A stretch of DNA of 64,000 nt from SSF14 sp037045585 (GTDB lineage Bacteria > Actinomycetota > Acidimicrobiia > Acidimicrobiales > Microtrichaceae): NCBI GenBank assembly GCA_037045585.1, contig JBAOIR010000042.1, positions 1 through 64,000 on the forward strand, given 5' to 3'. The translations under genes and the position numbers were made by a program. Under the pieces are notes generated by a model. The model saw only the letters and a list, made by a program, of their open reading frames with translations. It was not told the origin of the DNA and searched no databases. The first letter of the stretch is position 1. Each line of letters opens with the position of its first letter. Shown here piece after piece: positions 55,359 to 63,196 of the stretch.

Positions 55359-55799
55359 ATGGCCCGACTCCGTGTGTCCACCAAGCTCGATGCCACACCC
55401 GACGTGGTGTGGGCCGACCTCGCCGACATCTCGTCGCACGTCGAGTGGATGCGCGACGCCGTCGCGATCCGCTTCACGTCCGACCGGCAGCAGGGCACCG
55501 GCACCACGTTCGACTGCGACACCAAGGTCGGGCCCTTCAAGCTCACCGACCGGATGGAGATCACCTCCTGGGAGCCCGGAGCGGCGATGGGTGTCCGCCA
55601 CACCGGCCTCGTGACCGGCGACGGGGTGATCCGGCTCCGGAAACTGCGGCGTGGGCGCACCCGCCTCACGTGGAGTGAACGACTCGTGTTCCCCTGGTGG
55701 ATGGGCGGCCCGGTCGGCGCGCTCGCTGCCACGCCCGTCCTCTGGCTGGTGTGGCGCGGCTCGATGCGCAACCTGCGGGACCGATTCGCCGTCGGCTGA
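55359..55799 (+). CDS. SRPBCC family protein
   Basis: 146 residues. LRVSTKLDATPDVVWADLADISSHVEWMRDAVAIRF, GTTFDCDTKVGPFKLTDRMEI, then a C-terminal helix GSMRNLRDRF. This is the polyketide-cyclase type of the helix-grip fold, which binds a hydrophobic ligand. It is different in sequence from the SRPBCC protein beside ligA. Ligand unknown. Confidence 0.8.
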   Translation: MARLRVSTKLDATPDVVWADLADISSHVEWMRDAVAIRFTSDRQQGTGTTFDCDTKVGPFKLTDRMEITSWEPGAAMGVRHTGLVTGDGVIRLRKLRRGRTRLTWSERLVFPWWMGGPVGALAATPVLWLVWRGSMRNLRDRFAVG

Positions 55800-55811
55800 C
55801 AGCGGGACCGC

Positions 55812-56687
55812 TCAGACCAGCGGAAGGGCGTGGGCCGCGGCGATCGACGCCGCGAACAGGACCACCGCCAACCCTGCAACAGCGGCGCCGAAGAGCGGCA
55901 GTTGCTTCTGGCGCTCGAGCGCCTGACGGGGGTTCACACCGATGAGCAGCGCGCCGGCGACGGCGCCCGTGACCAGGCCACCGAGATGGCCGCCGATCGA
56001 GATGCCCGGCACCGCAAAGGTGATGAACAGGTTGAGCAGGATCGTGCTCCCGATCCCGTTGGCCCACGGGCTGAAGCCGCGGCTCACCTGCAGCACGGCG
56101 AACGCTGCGAACACTCCGAAGATTGCGCCCGACGCGCCGACGGTGAGGTCGAGCGGTCCCGCCAAGAGGGTCACGCCGAGCGACCCGCCGATGAGCGACG
56201 CCCCGTAGATGAGCGCGAACTTCACCGGTCCGATCACCCGCTCGAGGAACCCACCGAGTGAGTAGAGGGCGAACATGTTGAATCCGAGGTGCAGGAACCC
56301 GGCGTGCAGGAACCCGCTCGTGATCAGACGCCACCACTCGCCGTTCGCGACGGCGTTTCGGTACAGGCCGAAGTCGCCGTTGAACGATCCCCCGACACCG
56401 CTGGCGCTACTGCCGATGGCCATGCCGACGAGGAACACCGCGACGTTGACGCCGATCAACGCGTACGTGAGGCGCGGCGTCGTCTGCTGCCGGAACGTGT
56501 CGACCAGCCGCTGCTGTTTCGCACCCTGCTTGGCGCACTCGGGGCACTGGAAGCCGACCGACGCGCTGATCATGCACGACGGGCAGATCGGGCGGTTGCA
56601 GCGCTGGCAGCTGACGCCGGCGCGGCGATCGGTGTGGCGGTAGCAGTGCTGCTCGACGGCCTGGGGCGGCCCGGAGGGATACGACAC
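55812..56687 (-). CDS. Rhomboid intramembrane serine protease with N-terminal zinc finger
   Basis: 291 residues. The first 55 hold a B-box-like zinc finger (CYRHTDRRAGVSCQRCNRPICPSCM, QCPECAKQG). Then come six or seven helices with the rhomboid features NGEWWRLITSGFLHAGFLHLGFNMFALY, the nucleophile Ser 186 in GASGAIFG and His 234 in SIGGHLGG. The enzyme cuts membrane proteins within the bilayer. The zinc-finger form is common in actinobacteria. Confidence 0.93.
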   Translation of the reverse strand: MSYPSGPPQAVEQHCYRHTDRRAGVSCQRCNRPICPSCMISASVGFQCPECAKQGAKQQRLVDTFRQQTTPRLTYALIGVNVAVFLVGMAIGSSASGVGGSFNGDFGLYRNAVANGEWWRLITSGFLHAGFLHLGFNMFALYSLGGFLERVIGPVKFALIYGASLIGGSLGVTLLAGPLDLTVGASGAIFGVFAAFAVLQVSRGFSPWANGIGSTILLNLFITFAVPGISIGGHLGGLVTGAVAGALLIGVNPRQALERQKQLPLFGAAVAGLAVVLFAASIAAAHALPLV

Positions 56688-56740
56688 GTCGTCAGCCTAC
56701 CGACGAGCGCCGCGGCGCCTGTGGTGCCGGCTGAGAGCGC

Positions 56741-58132
56741 TCACCACCGCGCCCGAACGCTCGCCGCGGCGAGGTCCTCGACCGCCTCGACGGGGATGCG
56801 CAGGAGGTCGGGGCCCCGATCGGCGGACCGAACGAGGTCGCGCACCGACAGCTCCAATTCGAAGAGCGTCAGCAGCGCGTCCCGGGAGATGCGCTCGACG
56901 GGGAGCAGCCGGTGCACCTCGTCGTTCGACGTGTAGCCGGCGATGATCGCGTCGACCGACCGCTCCTCCCACGCCTCTGCCAACACGGCGAGTTCGCGGC
57001 GAGCTGCCTGCTCGTAGAAGTCGGGATCGTCGCCACCGTCACCAGTGCGTTCACGTTCGGCGACCGCGGCATCGAGGGCAGCGGCCGCGCACCGGCCCAC
57101 GCCGTGGAGGAGGCCGGCCAGATCACAGAGCGGCGACAGCGGCTCCTGGTCGGTCACCAGGTCGGAGTCGGGACAGCACCCGAAGCGGGTGAACGTCCAG
57201 GCGCCCCGGGTGCGTTCGGCCGCGGACAGGTCGAGATTGCCGTGCACCCGGATGAATCGCCCGAGATCGTCGGCGTACGCGAGCCGGCGGTACGTCGCCG
57301 ACACGCGGGCGATCGCCAGCTCGTCGAGCTGCCGGGGCAGGCGCGACGACAGCACCGCAGCGAGCGTCGACCCGCTGCCGTCAGACGTGCCGAGTTGATC
57401 GGCGAGTCCCACGTGCAAGGCCGCCAACGCCTGACCGAGCGTTCCCATGGGCTCGATCACGTCGAGCGGGTTCTCCCGGGGCTGACACCGCCGGGCGAGC
57501 AGCTCGGTCACCGACGCCCGACTCAGCTCAGCGGCGGACTCCCCTCGTCGGACTCCTCGGCGGACGGAGGCCAGGTCGTGGTGGTTCTTGCGCCACACCG
57601 CCGCGGGTGGGCGGGTGAGGCCACGGCCGTCGGGCGCCAGCAGGGCGGTGAGCTCGACGTCGGGGTGCGCACCCGACTGCACCCGGCGGTACAGGGTGAG
57701 TTCCCAGCGCTGGGCCAGCTCGAGCGTCGTCAGCCACGGGTCGTCGACGATCGCTGAGACCGCTGTGGTGCCGATGCCGTCGCCCACGTGCGCCACGAAC
57801 GCCGCGGCCGCTTCGGGGTCGGCCAGGGCGTCGTACGCCATCACCGGGCCGGTGCTCGAAGGAACCTCGCCCAGGATCGCCCCGGACGGGACGACGTCGG
57901 GCACCTCGGGCGCGAGCGCCAGCACCGTCTGACAGATCACCGGGGCGCCGTCGATTTCCACCTCGAGCGGCACCCACAGGACGAGCGGCCACTGCCGTCG
58001 CAGGGTCTCGGTGCGGATGACGGTGATGTCGTCGATCTCGCCCTCGAGCGCGTCGAACCAGGGTTGCCGGGGCAGCCACTCGAACAGATGACTGCGGAGC
58101 TCGTGAATCAGGTCGGGCGCGTCGATGGCCAC
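56741..58132 (-). CDS. Maltokinase-like protein with degraded kinase motifs
   Basis: 463 residues. The order of parts is like actinobacterial maltokinases: an N-terminal cap (LIHELRSHLFEWLPRQPWFDALEG), the lobe with VWRKNHHD, PLDVIEPMGTLGQALAALHVGLAD, and the place of the catalytic loop at FIRVHGNLDLSAAERTRGAWTFTRFG. In true maltokinases this loop is H-G-D-x-H-x-x-Q and the metal motif is D-F-E-G-E-P; here the catalytic Asp is Asn (HGN) and the second motif is FTRFGCCP. So phosphotransfer is doubtful. It may bind sugar or regulate. The neighbours give no trehalose or glycogen genes. Confidence 0.6.
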   Translation of the reverse strand: MAIDAPDLIHELRSHLFEWLPRQPWFDALEGEIDDITVIRTETLRRQWPLVLWVPLEVEIDGAPVICQTVLALAPEVPDVVPSGAILGEVPSSTGPVMAYDALADPEAAAAFVAHVGDGIGTTAVSAIVDDPWLTTLELAQRWELTLYRRVQSGAHPDVELTALLAPDGRGLTRPPAAVWRKNHHDLASVRRGVRRGESAAELSRASVTELLARRCQPRENPLDVIEPMGTLGQALAALHVGLADQLGTSDGSGSTLAAVLSSRLPRQLDELAIARVSATYRRLAYADDLGRFIRVHGNLDLSAAERTRGAWTFTRFGCCPDSDLVTDQEPLSPLCDLAGLLHGVGRCAAAALDAAVAERERTGDGGDDPDFYEQAARRELAVLAEAWEERSVDAIIAGYTSNDEVHRLLPVERISRDALLTLFELELSVRDLVRSADRGPDLLRIPVEAVEDLAAASVRARW

Positions 58133-58182
58133 GTTCTACCAGTCGGGTCGATCGAGCCAGGACGACCGCAGGGGCGGTCGGC

Positions 58183-59667
58183 TCACCGTTCGACGGTCAC
58201 GATGATCTGGCCCGTTTGCAGCGGGAGCCGCTCGGATCGGGTCCAGATGCCACGCATCTTGGCGAACCCCAGGCTGTACGGCAGGACCCGCCCGTAGAAG
58301 GGGAACGTCTCGTTGAACTCGCCGTCGACGATCCGCACGGTGCCGGCGACCCACACCGAGTCGATGGGGTGGATCGCCTTCACCTCGACGCTGCGCGCTG
58401 CGTCGTTCTCGTCGACGCCCTTCACCTGGATCTTCTCGTCGGGCGTGTTCGCGAACGGCACCTCGGTGGACTGCGCACCGATCTGGATGCGGCCCGAGTA
58501 GTTGATCGGGCCGGTGATGTCGACCTGCAGCTTGATGGGTCGGAGGAGCGGGCGGAACTCACGGAGCACCGAACCGGCCGACGCTCGCGGCCGAACGTCG
58601 CGGCCATCGACCGAGATGTCCCAGTACCCGCCGCCGCACACCGATTCCTCGCCGACGAGTTCGCAGTCGGCGTGCGAGATGACCTTGCCGTCCTGGCTCC
58701 AGCTGAACTGGCCGACGTCGAACGTCGAGGCGCCGCCGACCGACTTGGCGATGCGCTTCGGATCGGTCCCGTTGTACTTGATGGTCCAGATCTCCTGGCA
58801 GCGCTTGCCCGCGGCGAACACGATGAGCTTCGCGTCGGGCGACACGGACGGGTTGCACACCCGGTCGTGGTCGCTCACGAGATCGACGCCCTTGGGTTCG
58901 CGCATCGACAGTCGGACCAGCTGTTCGACCTTGCCGGTGCCACCCTGGACAGCGAACGCGTACCGTCCGTCCGGGCTGAAGGTGACGTCGTCGAGGCTGA
59001 AACTCGACCCGACGATCGTTCCCTTGAACGGCTCCACGATTGCCACCGTGAACTGCGCGCCCGTGTCCACGTCGGCGGTCTTCTGGTAGATGATCGGGTC
59101 GAGCGGCGAGAACGCCTGAGCGAGCACCACTCGGCGGTCGGGGTTGCCGATCGTGCGGATCTCGGCAGGTGTGTCGTCGTCGGCGGTCGTGAGGTCGACG
59201 ACCCGGGACTCGATCCGGTCGGCGCCCACGTCGGCCAGATAGATCAGGAACGAGCCGCTGAAGTCCCAGCTGATGATCGTCTCGTCCGCCGCCGGGGGCA
59301 CGACGGCGTCGTTCGCCAGGATCTGGGCGGGCGAACCGTCGACCGGGGCGACCACCAGCGCCCGGTCCTTGCGCACGTAGGTGATGGCGTCGGCGGCGGG
59401 TTGGCGCCACGCGAGCGGGGCGAGGCCGCGGTCGTTGGTCGCTGCGTCGGTGCCGACCGTGACGGGGTTCGAGCCGTCGCTGTCGGCCACGACGACGTCG
59501 CCCGACGAGGTGACGTAGGCGATGCGCCCGGGATCGATCTCACCCGTCGACGACGTGAAGATCGTGGTGGTCGGCGTGTCCTGGCCCGGGCTCGCGGCCA
59601 CCGACGACTGCGCCGGGGACGTCACGATGAGGAGGGTCACCAGCGCACCGACCAGCGCGACTGCCAC
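58183..59667 (-). CDS. Secreted or membrane-anchored TolB-like beta-propeller protein
   Basis: 494 residues from GTG 59667. An N-terminal hydrophobic segment (VALVGALVTLLIVTSPA) is followed by a Thr-rich stretch. Repeats of the WD40/TolB type come next: IAYVTSSGDVVVADSDGSNPVTVG, VTFSPDGRYAFAVQGG, NPSVSPDAKLIVFAAG, IWTIKYNGTDPKRIAKS. The last 130 residues form a separate beta domain (ITGPINYSGRIQIGAQSTEVPF) ending FYGRVLPYSLGF, resembling the immunoglobulin-like spore germination (Gmad2) domain. Function unknown, probably a surface binding protein. Confidence 0.7.
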   Translation of the reverse strand: MAVALVGALVTLLIVTSPAQSSVAASPGQDTPTTTIFTSSTGEIDPGRIAYVTSSGDVVVADSDGSNPVTVGTDAATNDRGLAPLAWRQPAADAITYVRKDRALVVAPVDGSPAQILANDAVVPPAADETIISWDFSGSFLIYLADVGADRIESRVVDLTTADDDTPAEIRTIGNPDRRVVLAQAFSPLDPIIYQKTADVDTGAQFTVAIVEPFKGTIVGSSFSLDDVTFSPDGRYAFAVQGGTGKVEQLVRLSMREPKGVDLVSDHDRVCNPSVSPDAKLIVFAAGKRCQEIWTIKYNGTDPKRIAKSVGGASTFDVGQFSWSQDGKVISHADCELVGEESVCGGGYWDISVDGRDVRPRASAGSVLREFRPLLRPIKLQVDITGPINYSGRIQIGAQSTEVPFANTPDEKIQVKGVDENDAARSVEVKAIHPIDSVWVAGTVRIVDGEFNETFPFYGRVLPYSLGFAKMRGIWTRSERLPLQTGQIIVTVER

Positions 59668-59770
59668 CGGAGCGACGACGCGACGGGAGCGCGACGGGGG
59701 CGGAGGAACCGGACCATGGGTGCCAGTATGACGGACGCCGTTCGGCCCCGAGGAGTCAGGGCCGGGAGGC

Positions 59771-60583
59771 TCAGACGATGCCGCTGAAGTCGGCGTGGCC
59801 CGGGCCCGATGCCAGGAACGACTTCACGCCCACGGTCGCGTCCTCGGTACCGAAGGCGTGGACGAAGTGGTCCTGTTCGAGGAGCAGGCCGTCGTCGAGG
59901 GTCGTTTCGAGTCCCCCGTCGATCGCCGACTTCGCAGCCATCATGGAGTTGGGCGGGCCGGCAGCGAGCTGGGCGGCGAGCGCTGTGGTGCGCTCCTCGA
60001 GCTCCTCGGGTTCGACCACCTCGTTGACGAGCCCGATGCGCAGTGCCTCCTCGCTCGACACCTGCCGCCCGGTGAACACCAATTCCTTGGCGATGCCGGG
60101 ACCGACGAGGCGCGCCAGTCGCTGAGTGCCGCCACCCCCGGGGATGATGCCGAGGAGGATCTCGGGCAGGCCGAACTTCGCCCTGGTCGAGGCGAGCCGG
60201 AGGTCGCAGGCGAGTGCGAGCTCGAGACCCCCGCCGAGCGCGAAGCCCGACACCGACGCGATCGTCGGGACCGGGATCGCCGCGATGGCGTTCAGCGCGT
60301 GGAGGAACGCACCACCGACCTGCCGGACGCGCTCGGGTTCGGCGATGGCGAACGACTCGGGAGACGGATCGGACGCGAACTCACCGATGTCGGCACCGGC
60401 GGCGAAGATCTTCGGGCCACCCGTCACGATCACGGCCCGCGCCTCGATCTCCCGTGACCTGATGGCCCCGGCGAGGGCCGCCAACTCGTTGAGGACCGCC
60501 ACCGACAGGGCGTTGACCTTGCCGTGCTGGAGTCGGATCGTGGCGACGCCGTCGGCGTTCGTGAAGTCAACGAGTTCGGACAT
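59771..60583 (-). CDS. Enoyl-CoA hydratase/isomerase (crotonase family)
   Basis: 270 residues from ATG 60583. VIVTGGPKIFAAGADIGEFA holds the oxyanion-hole and CoA site, and IASVSGFALGGGLELALACDLRLAS and AKFGLPEILLGIIPGGGGTQRL hold the two catalytic Glu (121 and 141), both present. This fits hydration of 2-enoyl-CoA in fatty acid degradation. The frame is open upstream through the repeats but the family begins at this ATG. Confidence 0.9.
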   Translation of the reverse strand: MSELVDFTNADGVATIRLQHGKVNALSVAVLNELAALAGAIRSREIEARAVIVTGGPKIFAAGADIGEFASDPSPESFAIAEPERVRQVGGAFLHALNAIAAIPVPTIASVSGFALGGGLELALACDLRLASTRAKFGLPEILLGIIPGGGGTQRLARLVGPGIAKELVFTGRQVSSEEALRIGLVNEVVEPEELEERTTALAAQLAAGPPNSMMAAKSAIDGGLETTLDDGLLLEQDHFVHAFGTEDATVGVKSFLASGPGHADFSGIV

Positions 60584-60633
60584 GGCCGACAACGTAGCGG
60601 CACCCTCCCGCTTCGCTCCCCTCCCCTGGGATC

Positions 60634-60745
60634 TCGGTCGCGCAAACTCCCGCTTCCCGGGTTTTGGTCGCGCAAACTCCCGCTTCTCGGGTTTTGGTCG
60701 CGCAAGCGCCCGCTCAGCGGGCACTTGCGCGCCCGAAATCTCAGG
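60634..60745. repeat. Three tandem copies of a 30-base palindromic-type repeat
   Basis: GGTCGCGCAAACTCCCGC begins two 30-base units that differ by one base (cttcccggg / cttctcggg). A third unit starts the same way but carries GCGCAAGCGCCCGCT, followed at once by its complement AGCGGGCACTTGCGC, a near-perfect hairpin. A copy in the other orientation stands at 61,754 beyond the AbiEi-like/DUF559 gene. Confidence 0.7.
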
Positions 60746-60835
60746 CGGGACTGGGGCGGAGCGTGCCGCCCACGGTCTTGCTACCGTCGATGCCACTTCC
60801 CCTCATCCCAATGTCACGACCTCGTGGATGAGGAC

Positions 60836-61750
60836 ATGGATCTCGCGGCCCTCGATCGGCTCGCTCGACGCCAGCACGGCGTCGTCACCACCGCACAACT
60901 CCTTGCGCTCGGTTGGAGCGCCTCGGCCGTGAGTCGAATGGTCGCTTCGGGCCGCCTCGTGCGGCTGCATCACGGCGTCTACCGGCTCGCAGGCGCTCCA
61001 ACGACGTGGCGCCAGCTCGTCATGGCGGCAACCCTCGCCGCCGAGCCGAACGCCTTCGCGTGCCACCGAACCGCTGCGGCCCTTCATCCGCTTTTCAACA
61101 CACGAGGTGGGATCGTGGAGGTGTTGGCTGAGCGAACGCCACGTCACCGTGCCGGGTCGGTCGTCCGCCATCGGACCCTCGACCTGCCAGCGGTGGATCG
61201 CTGGGTGATCGACGGCATTCCGGTCACGGCCGTGAACCGGACGCTCATCGACGTGGGGCGATACTGGACCGTCGGACGCGTCTGGTCGTTGCTCGACCAC
61301 GCCGTCCGCGACGAGCTCACGACGTACGAGTCGTTCGAAGCCCGGGTTCATGCGCTCGCCCGACAGGGCCGCAACGGCATCGGCACCGCTCGAGAAGTGC
61401 TCCTCCGGCTCGGGCTCGACGGCACGTGGGGATTCGAACGAGCCATGAGACACGCGCTGCGAGATGCCGGGCTCCCGAAGCCGACCCGAGAGTTCCGCGT
61501 CGACATCGGCCCCAACCGGTACTACATCGACTTCGCCTATCCCGAGGCCAACCTCGGCATCGAATGCGACTCGACGCAATGGCACACGTTGCCGTCCCAG
61601 GTCGCCGCAGGCCTGAAGCGGGCGAATGAGATCAACGGCAGTGGGTTCCTCCTCCTGAGTTACTCCTCGTCGCAGCTGCGGGACGAGAGGGAGGCGGTCA
61701 TCGCCGAGATTTCGAGGCATCTCCGCGAGCGCTCACCCGGGCGCATGTGA
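60836..61750 (+). CDS. AbiEi-like winged helix plus DUF559/VSR-fold nuclease-like protein
   Basis: 304 residues. The N-terminus is the AbiEi-like antitoxin winged helix: LARRQHGVVTTAQLLALGWSASAVSRMVASGRLVRLHHGVYRLAG, then AACHRTAAALHPL-like and VTAVNRTLIDVGR blocks. The C-terminal 90 residues match DUF559, related to very-short-patch-repair endonucleases: REFRVDIGPNRYYIDFAYPEANLGIECDSTQWH with Asp 232, Glu 243, Asp 245 as possible metal ligands. Such genes are frequent in actinobacteria and have no settled function. No AbiEii toxin gene lies beside it. It is flanked on both sides by related palindromic repeats in opposite orientation. Confidence 0.75.
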   Translation: MDLAALDRLARRQHGVVTTAQLLALGWSASAVSRMVASGRLVRLHHGVYRLAGAPTTWRQLVMAATLAAEPNAFACHRTAAALHPLFNTRGGIVEVLAERTPRHRAGSVVRHRTLDLPAVDRWVIDGIPVTAVNRTLIDVGRYWTVGRVWSLLDHAVRDELTTYESFEARVHALARQGRNGIGTAREVLLRLGLDGTWGFERAMRHALRDAGLPKPTREFRVDIGPNRYYIDFAYPEANLGIECDSTQWHTLPSQVAAGLKRANEINGSGFLLLSYSSSQLRDEREAVIAEISRHLRERSPGRM

Positions 61751-61753
61751 GAT

Positions 61754-61803
61754 TCGGGCGCGGAGATGCCCGCTGAGCGGGCGATTGCGCGACCGAAACC
61801 TCG
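61754..61803. repeat. Inverted copy of the palindromic repeat at 60.6-60.75 kb
   Basis: TGCCCGCTGAGCGGGCGATT and GCGCGACCGAAACC are the complement of the third unit before the gene (GGTCGCGCAA, GCCCGCT/AGCGGGC), and GGGCGCGGAG matches its other end. It begins four bases after the stop of the AbiEi-like/DUF559 gene and can fold into a hairpin. Confidence 0.65.
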
Positions 61804-61926
61804 GAGGTGGGGCACCGGCGAGGTGCGCTGGGAACAAGCGGGCGCCTTCGTGGCGTTGTACCTCGCGGAGTGCCGGGCTCTAGCCTGGGACGTGGACCCA
61901 GCACCGGTTCGTCAGAGGAGTTCGTC

Positions 61927-62190
61927 GTGCGCGACAAGGTCGCCGAAGTCATCGAAGTCGTCCGCCCGGCCATCCAGGCCGACGGTGGCGACATCAGCCT
62001 GCTCGATGTCGACGAGGCCGCCGGCATCGTCACGGTCGAGCTGAGCGGCGCCTGCGTGAGCTGTCCCGCCTCGACGGTCACGCTCAAGGCCGGCATCGAG
62101 CGCATCATGAAGGACCGGGTCCCCGGAGTGACCGAGGTCCGGCAGCCGGGGGAAGACCTCGTCGAGACCGGCACCACCGTCTCGCTCTGA
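61927..62190 (+). CDS. NifU C-terminal domain protein (Fe-S scaffold)
   Basis: 87 residues from GTG 61927. VRPAIQADGGDISLLDVDEAAGIVTVELSGACVSCPASTVTLKAGIERIM matches the NifU/NfuA C-terminal domain with the cluster-binding pair C-V-S-C. It assembles or carries iron-sulfur clusters to target enzymes. A longer open frame upstream is not expected from the family. IlvD in this window is a possible client. Confidence 0.9.
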   Translation: MRDKVAEVIEVVRPAIQADGGDISLLDVDEAAGIVTVELSGACVSCPASTVTLKAGIERIMKDRVPGVTEVRQPGEDLVETGTTVSL

Positions 62191-62221
62191 GCGTGGGCAT
62201 CGCCCTACCCTCGTCGGGGTC

Positions 62222-63187
62222 ATGGCCCCCGTGAATCCCGACGACATCGAGCAGCTCCTCGACGACGCTGCTGGTGGCCGCCGCGCCGCGCTGGCGCGCC
62301 TCCTGTCCGTCGTCGAGCGAGGGGGCGACGGAGCCCGGGTCCTCGGCCGCCTGGCCCATCCCCGCGGCGGGCAGGCCTACACGGTCGGCATCACCGGTGC
62401 CCCCGGCGCGGGGAAGTCGACACTCACCAACGCCCTCTGCGCGACGGTGCGCGAGGCCGGTGACCGGATCGCAGTGCTCGCCATCGACCCGTCGTCACCG
62501 TTCTCGGGCGGAGCGATCCTCGGCGATCGCATCCGCATGGGCGACCACACGCTCGACGACGGCGTGTTCATCCGCTCCATGGCCACGCGTGGCCATCTCG
62601 GTGGGTTGTCGCTGGCCACGCCGTCGGCCGTGCGGGTGCTCGACGCCGTCGGGTTCCCGTGGGTCGTCGTCGAAACGGTCGGGGTCGGCCAGGTCGAGGT
62701 CGAGATCGTCGGCTCGGCAGACACGTGCGTGGTGGTCGTCAACCCCGGCTGGGGCGACGCGGTACAGGCCAACAAGGCCGGCCTGATGGAGATCGCCGAT
62801 GTCTTCGTCGTCAACAAGGCCGACCGCGCCGGCGCCGCCGAGACCCAGAACGACCTCGAGGGCATGCTCAGCCTGAAGGTCGCCGACGGCTGGCGGCCGC
62901 CGGTCGTCCCGGCGGTCGCGACGTCGGGTGAGGGGGTGGCCGACGTGTGGGCTGCGGTCGCCGATCACCGCCGCTGGCTCGGCGAGAGCGGCGAGGGTGA
63001 CCGCCGTCGACAGGGTCGTGTCGCCGCGGAGTTGCGGTCGATCATCGCCGTGCAGCTCGCAGCCCGCGCCGCGAAGCTCGGCGGCGGCTCCCGATTCGAG
63101 GAACTCCGTGACGAGGTACTCGCCCGCGACATCGACCCCTGGTCCGCCGTCGACGAGGTCCTGGCGAGCATCGACTCCCGATCGTGA
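62222..63187 (+). CDS. meaB: MeaB/ArgK-type GTPase, methylmalonyl-CoA mutase chaperone
   Basis: 321 residues. G1 motif GITGAPGAGKSTL (59-66), LAIDPSSPFSGGAILGDRIRM (typical of MeaB), ATRGHLGGLS, the G3-like VVVETVGVGQVEVEIV and the base motif VVNKADRAGA. MeaB protects and loads cobalamin into methylmalonyl-CoA mutase or related mutases. The mutase is not in the window, and it often stands apart. The gene supports propionate or odd-chain fatty acid use. Confidence 0.93.
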   Translation: MAPVNPDDIEQLLDDAAGGRRAALARLLSVVERGGDGARVLGRLAHPRGGQAYTVGITGAPGAGKSTLTNALCATVREAGDRIAVLAIDPSSPFSGGAILGDRIRMGDHTLDDGVFIRSMATRGHLGGLSLATPSAVRVLDAVGFPWVVVETVGVGQVEVEIVGSADTCVVVVNPGWGDAVQANKAGLMEIADVFVVNKADRAGAAETQNDLEGMLSLKVADGWRPPVVPAVATSGEGVADVWAAVADHRRWLGESGEGDRRRQGRVAAELRSIIAVQLAARAAKLGGGSRFEELRDEVLARDIDPWSAVDEVLASIDSRS

Positions 63188-63196
63188 ACGGATCGC

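Noticed and set aside
60634..60745. CRISPR array
   Set aside because: The 30-base units follow each other with no spacers, there are only three, and no cas genes are in the window.
60836..61750. Complete type IV toxin-antitoxin system AbiEi/AbiEii
   Set aside because: Only the AbiEi-like winged helix is present, fused to a DUF559 domain; there is no nucleotidyltransferase toxin gene on either side.
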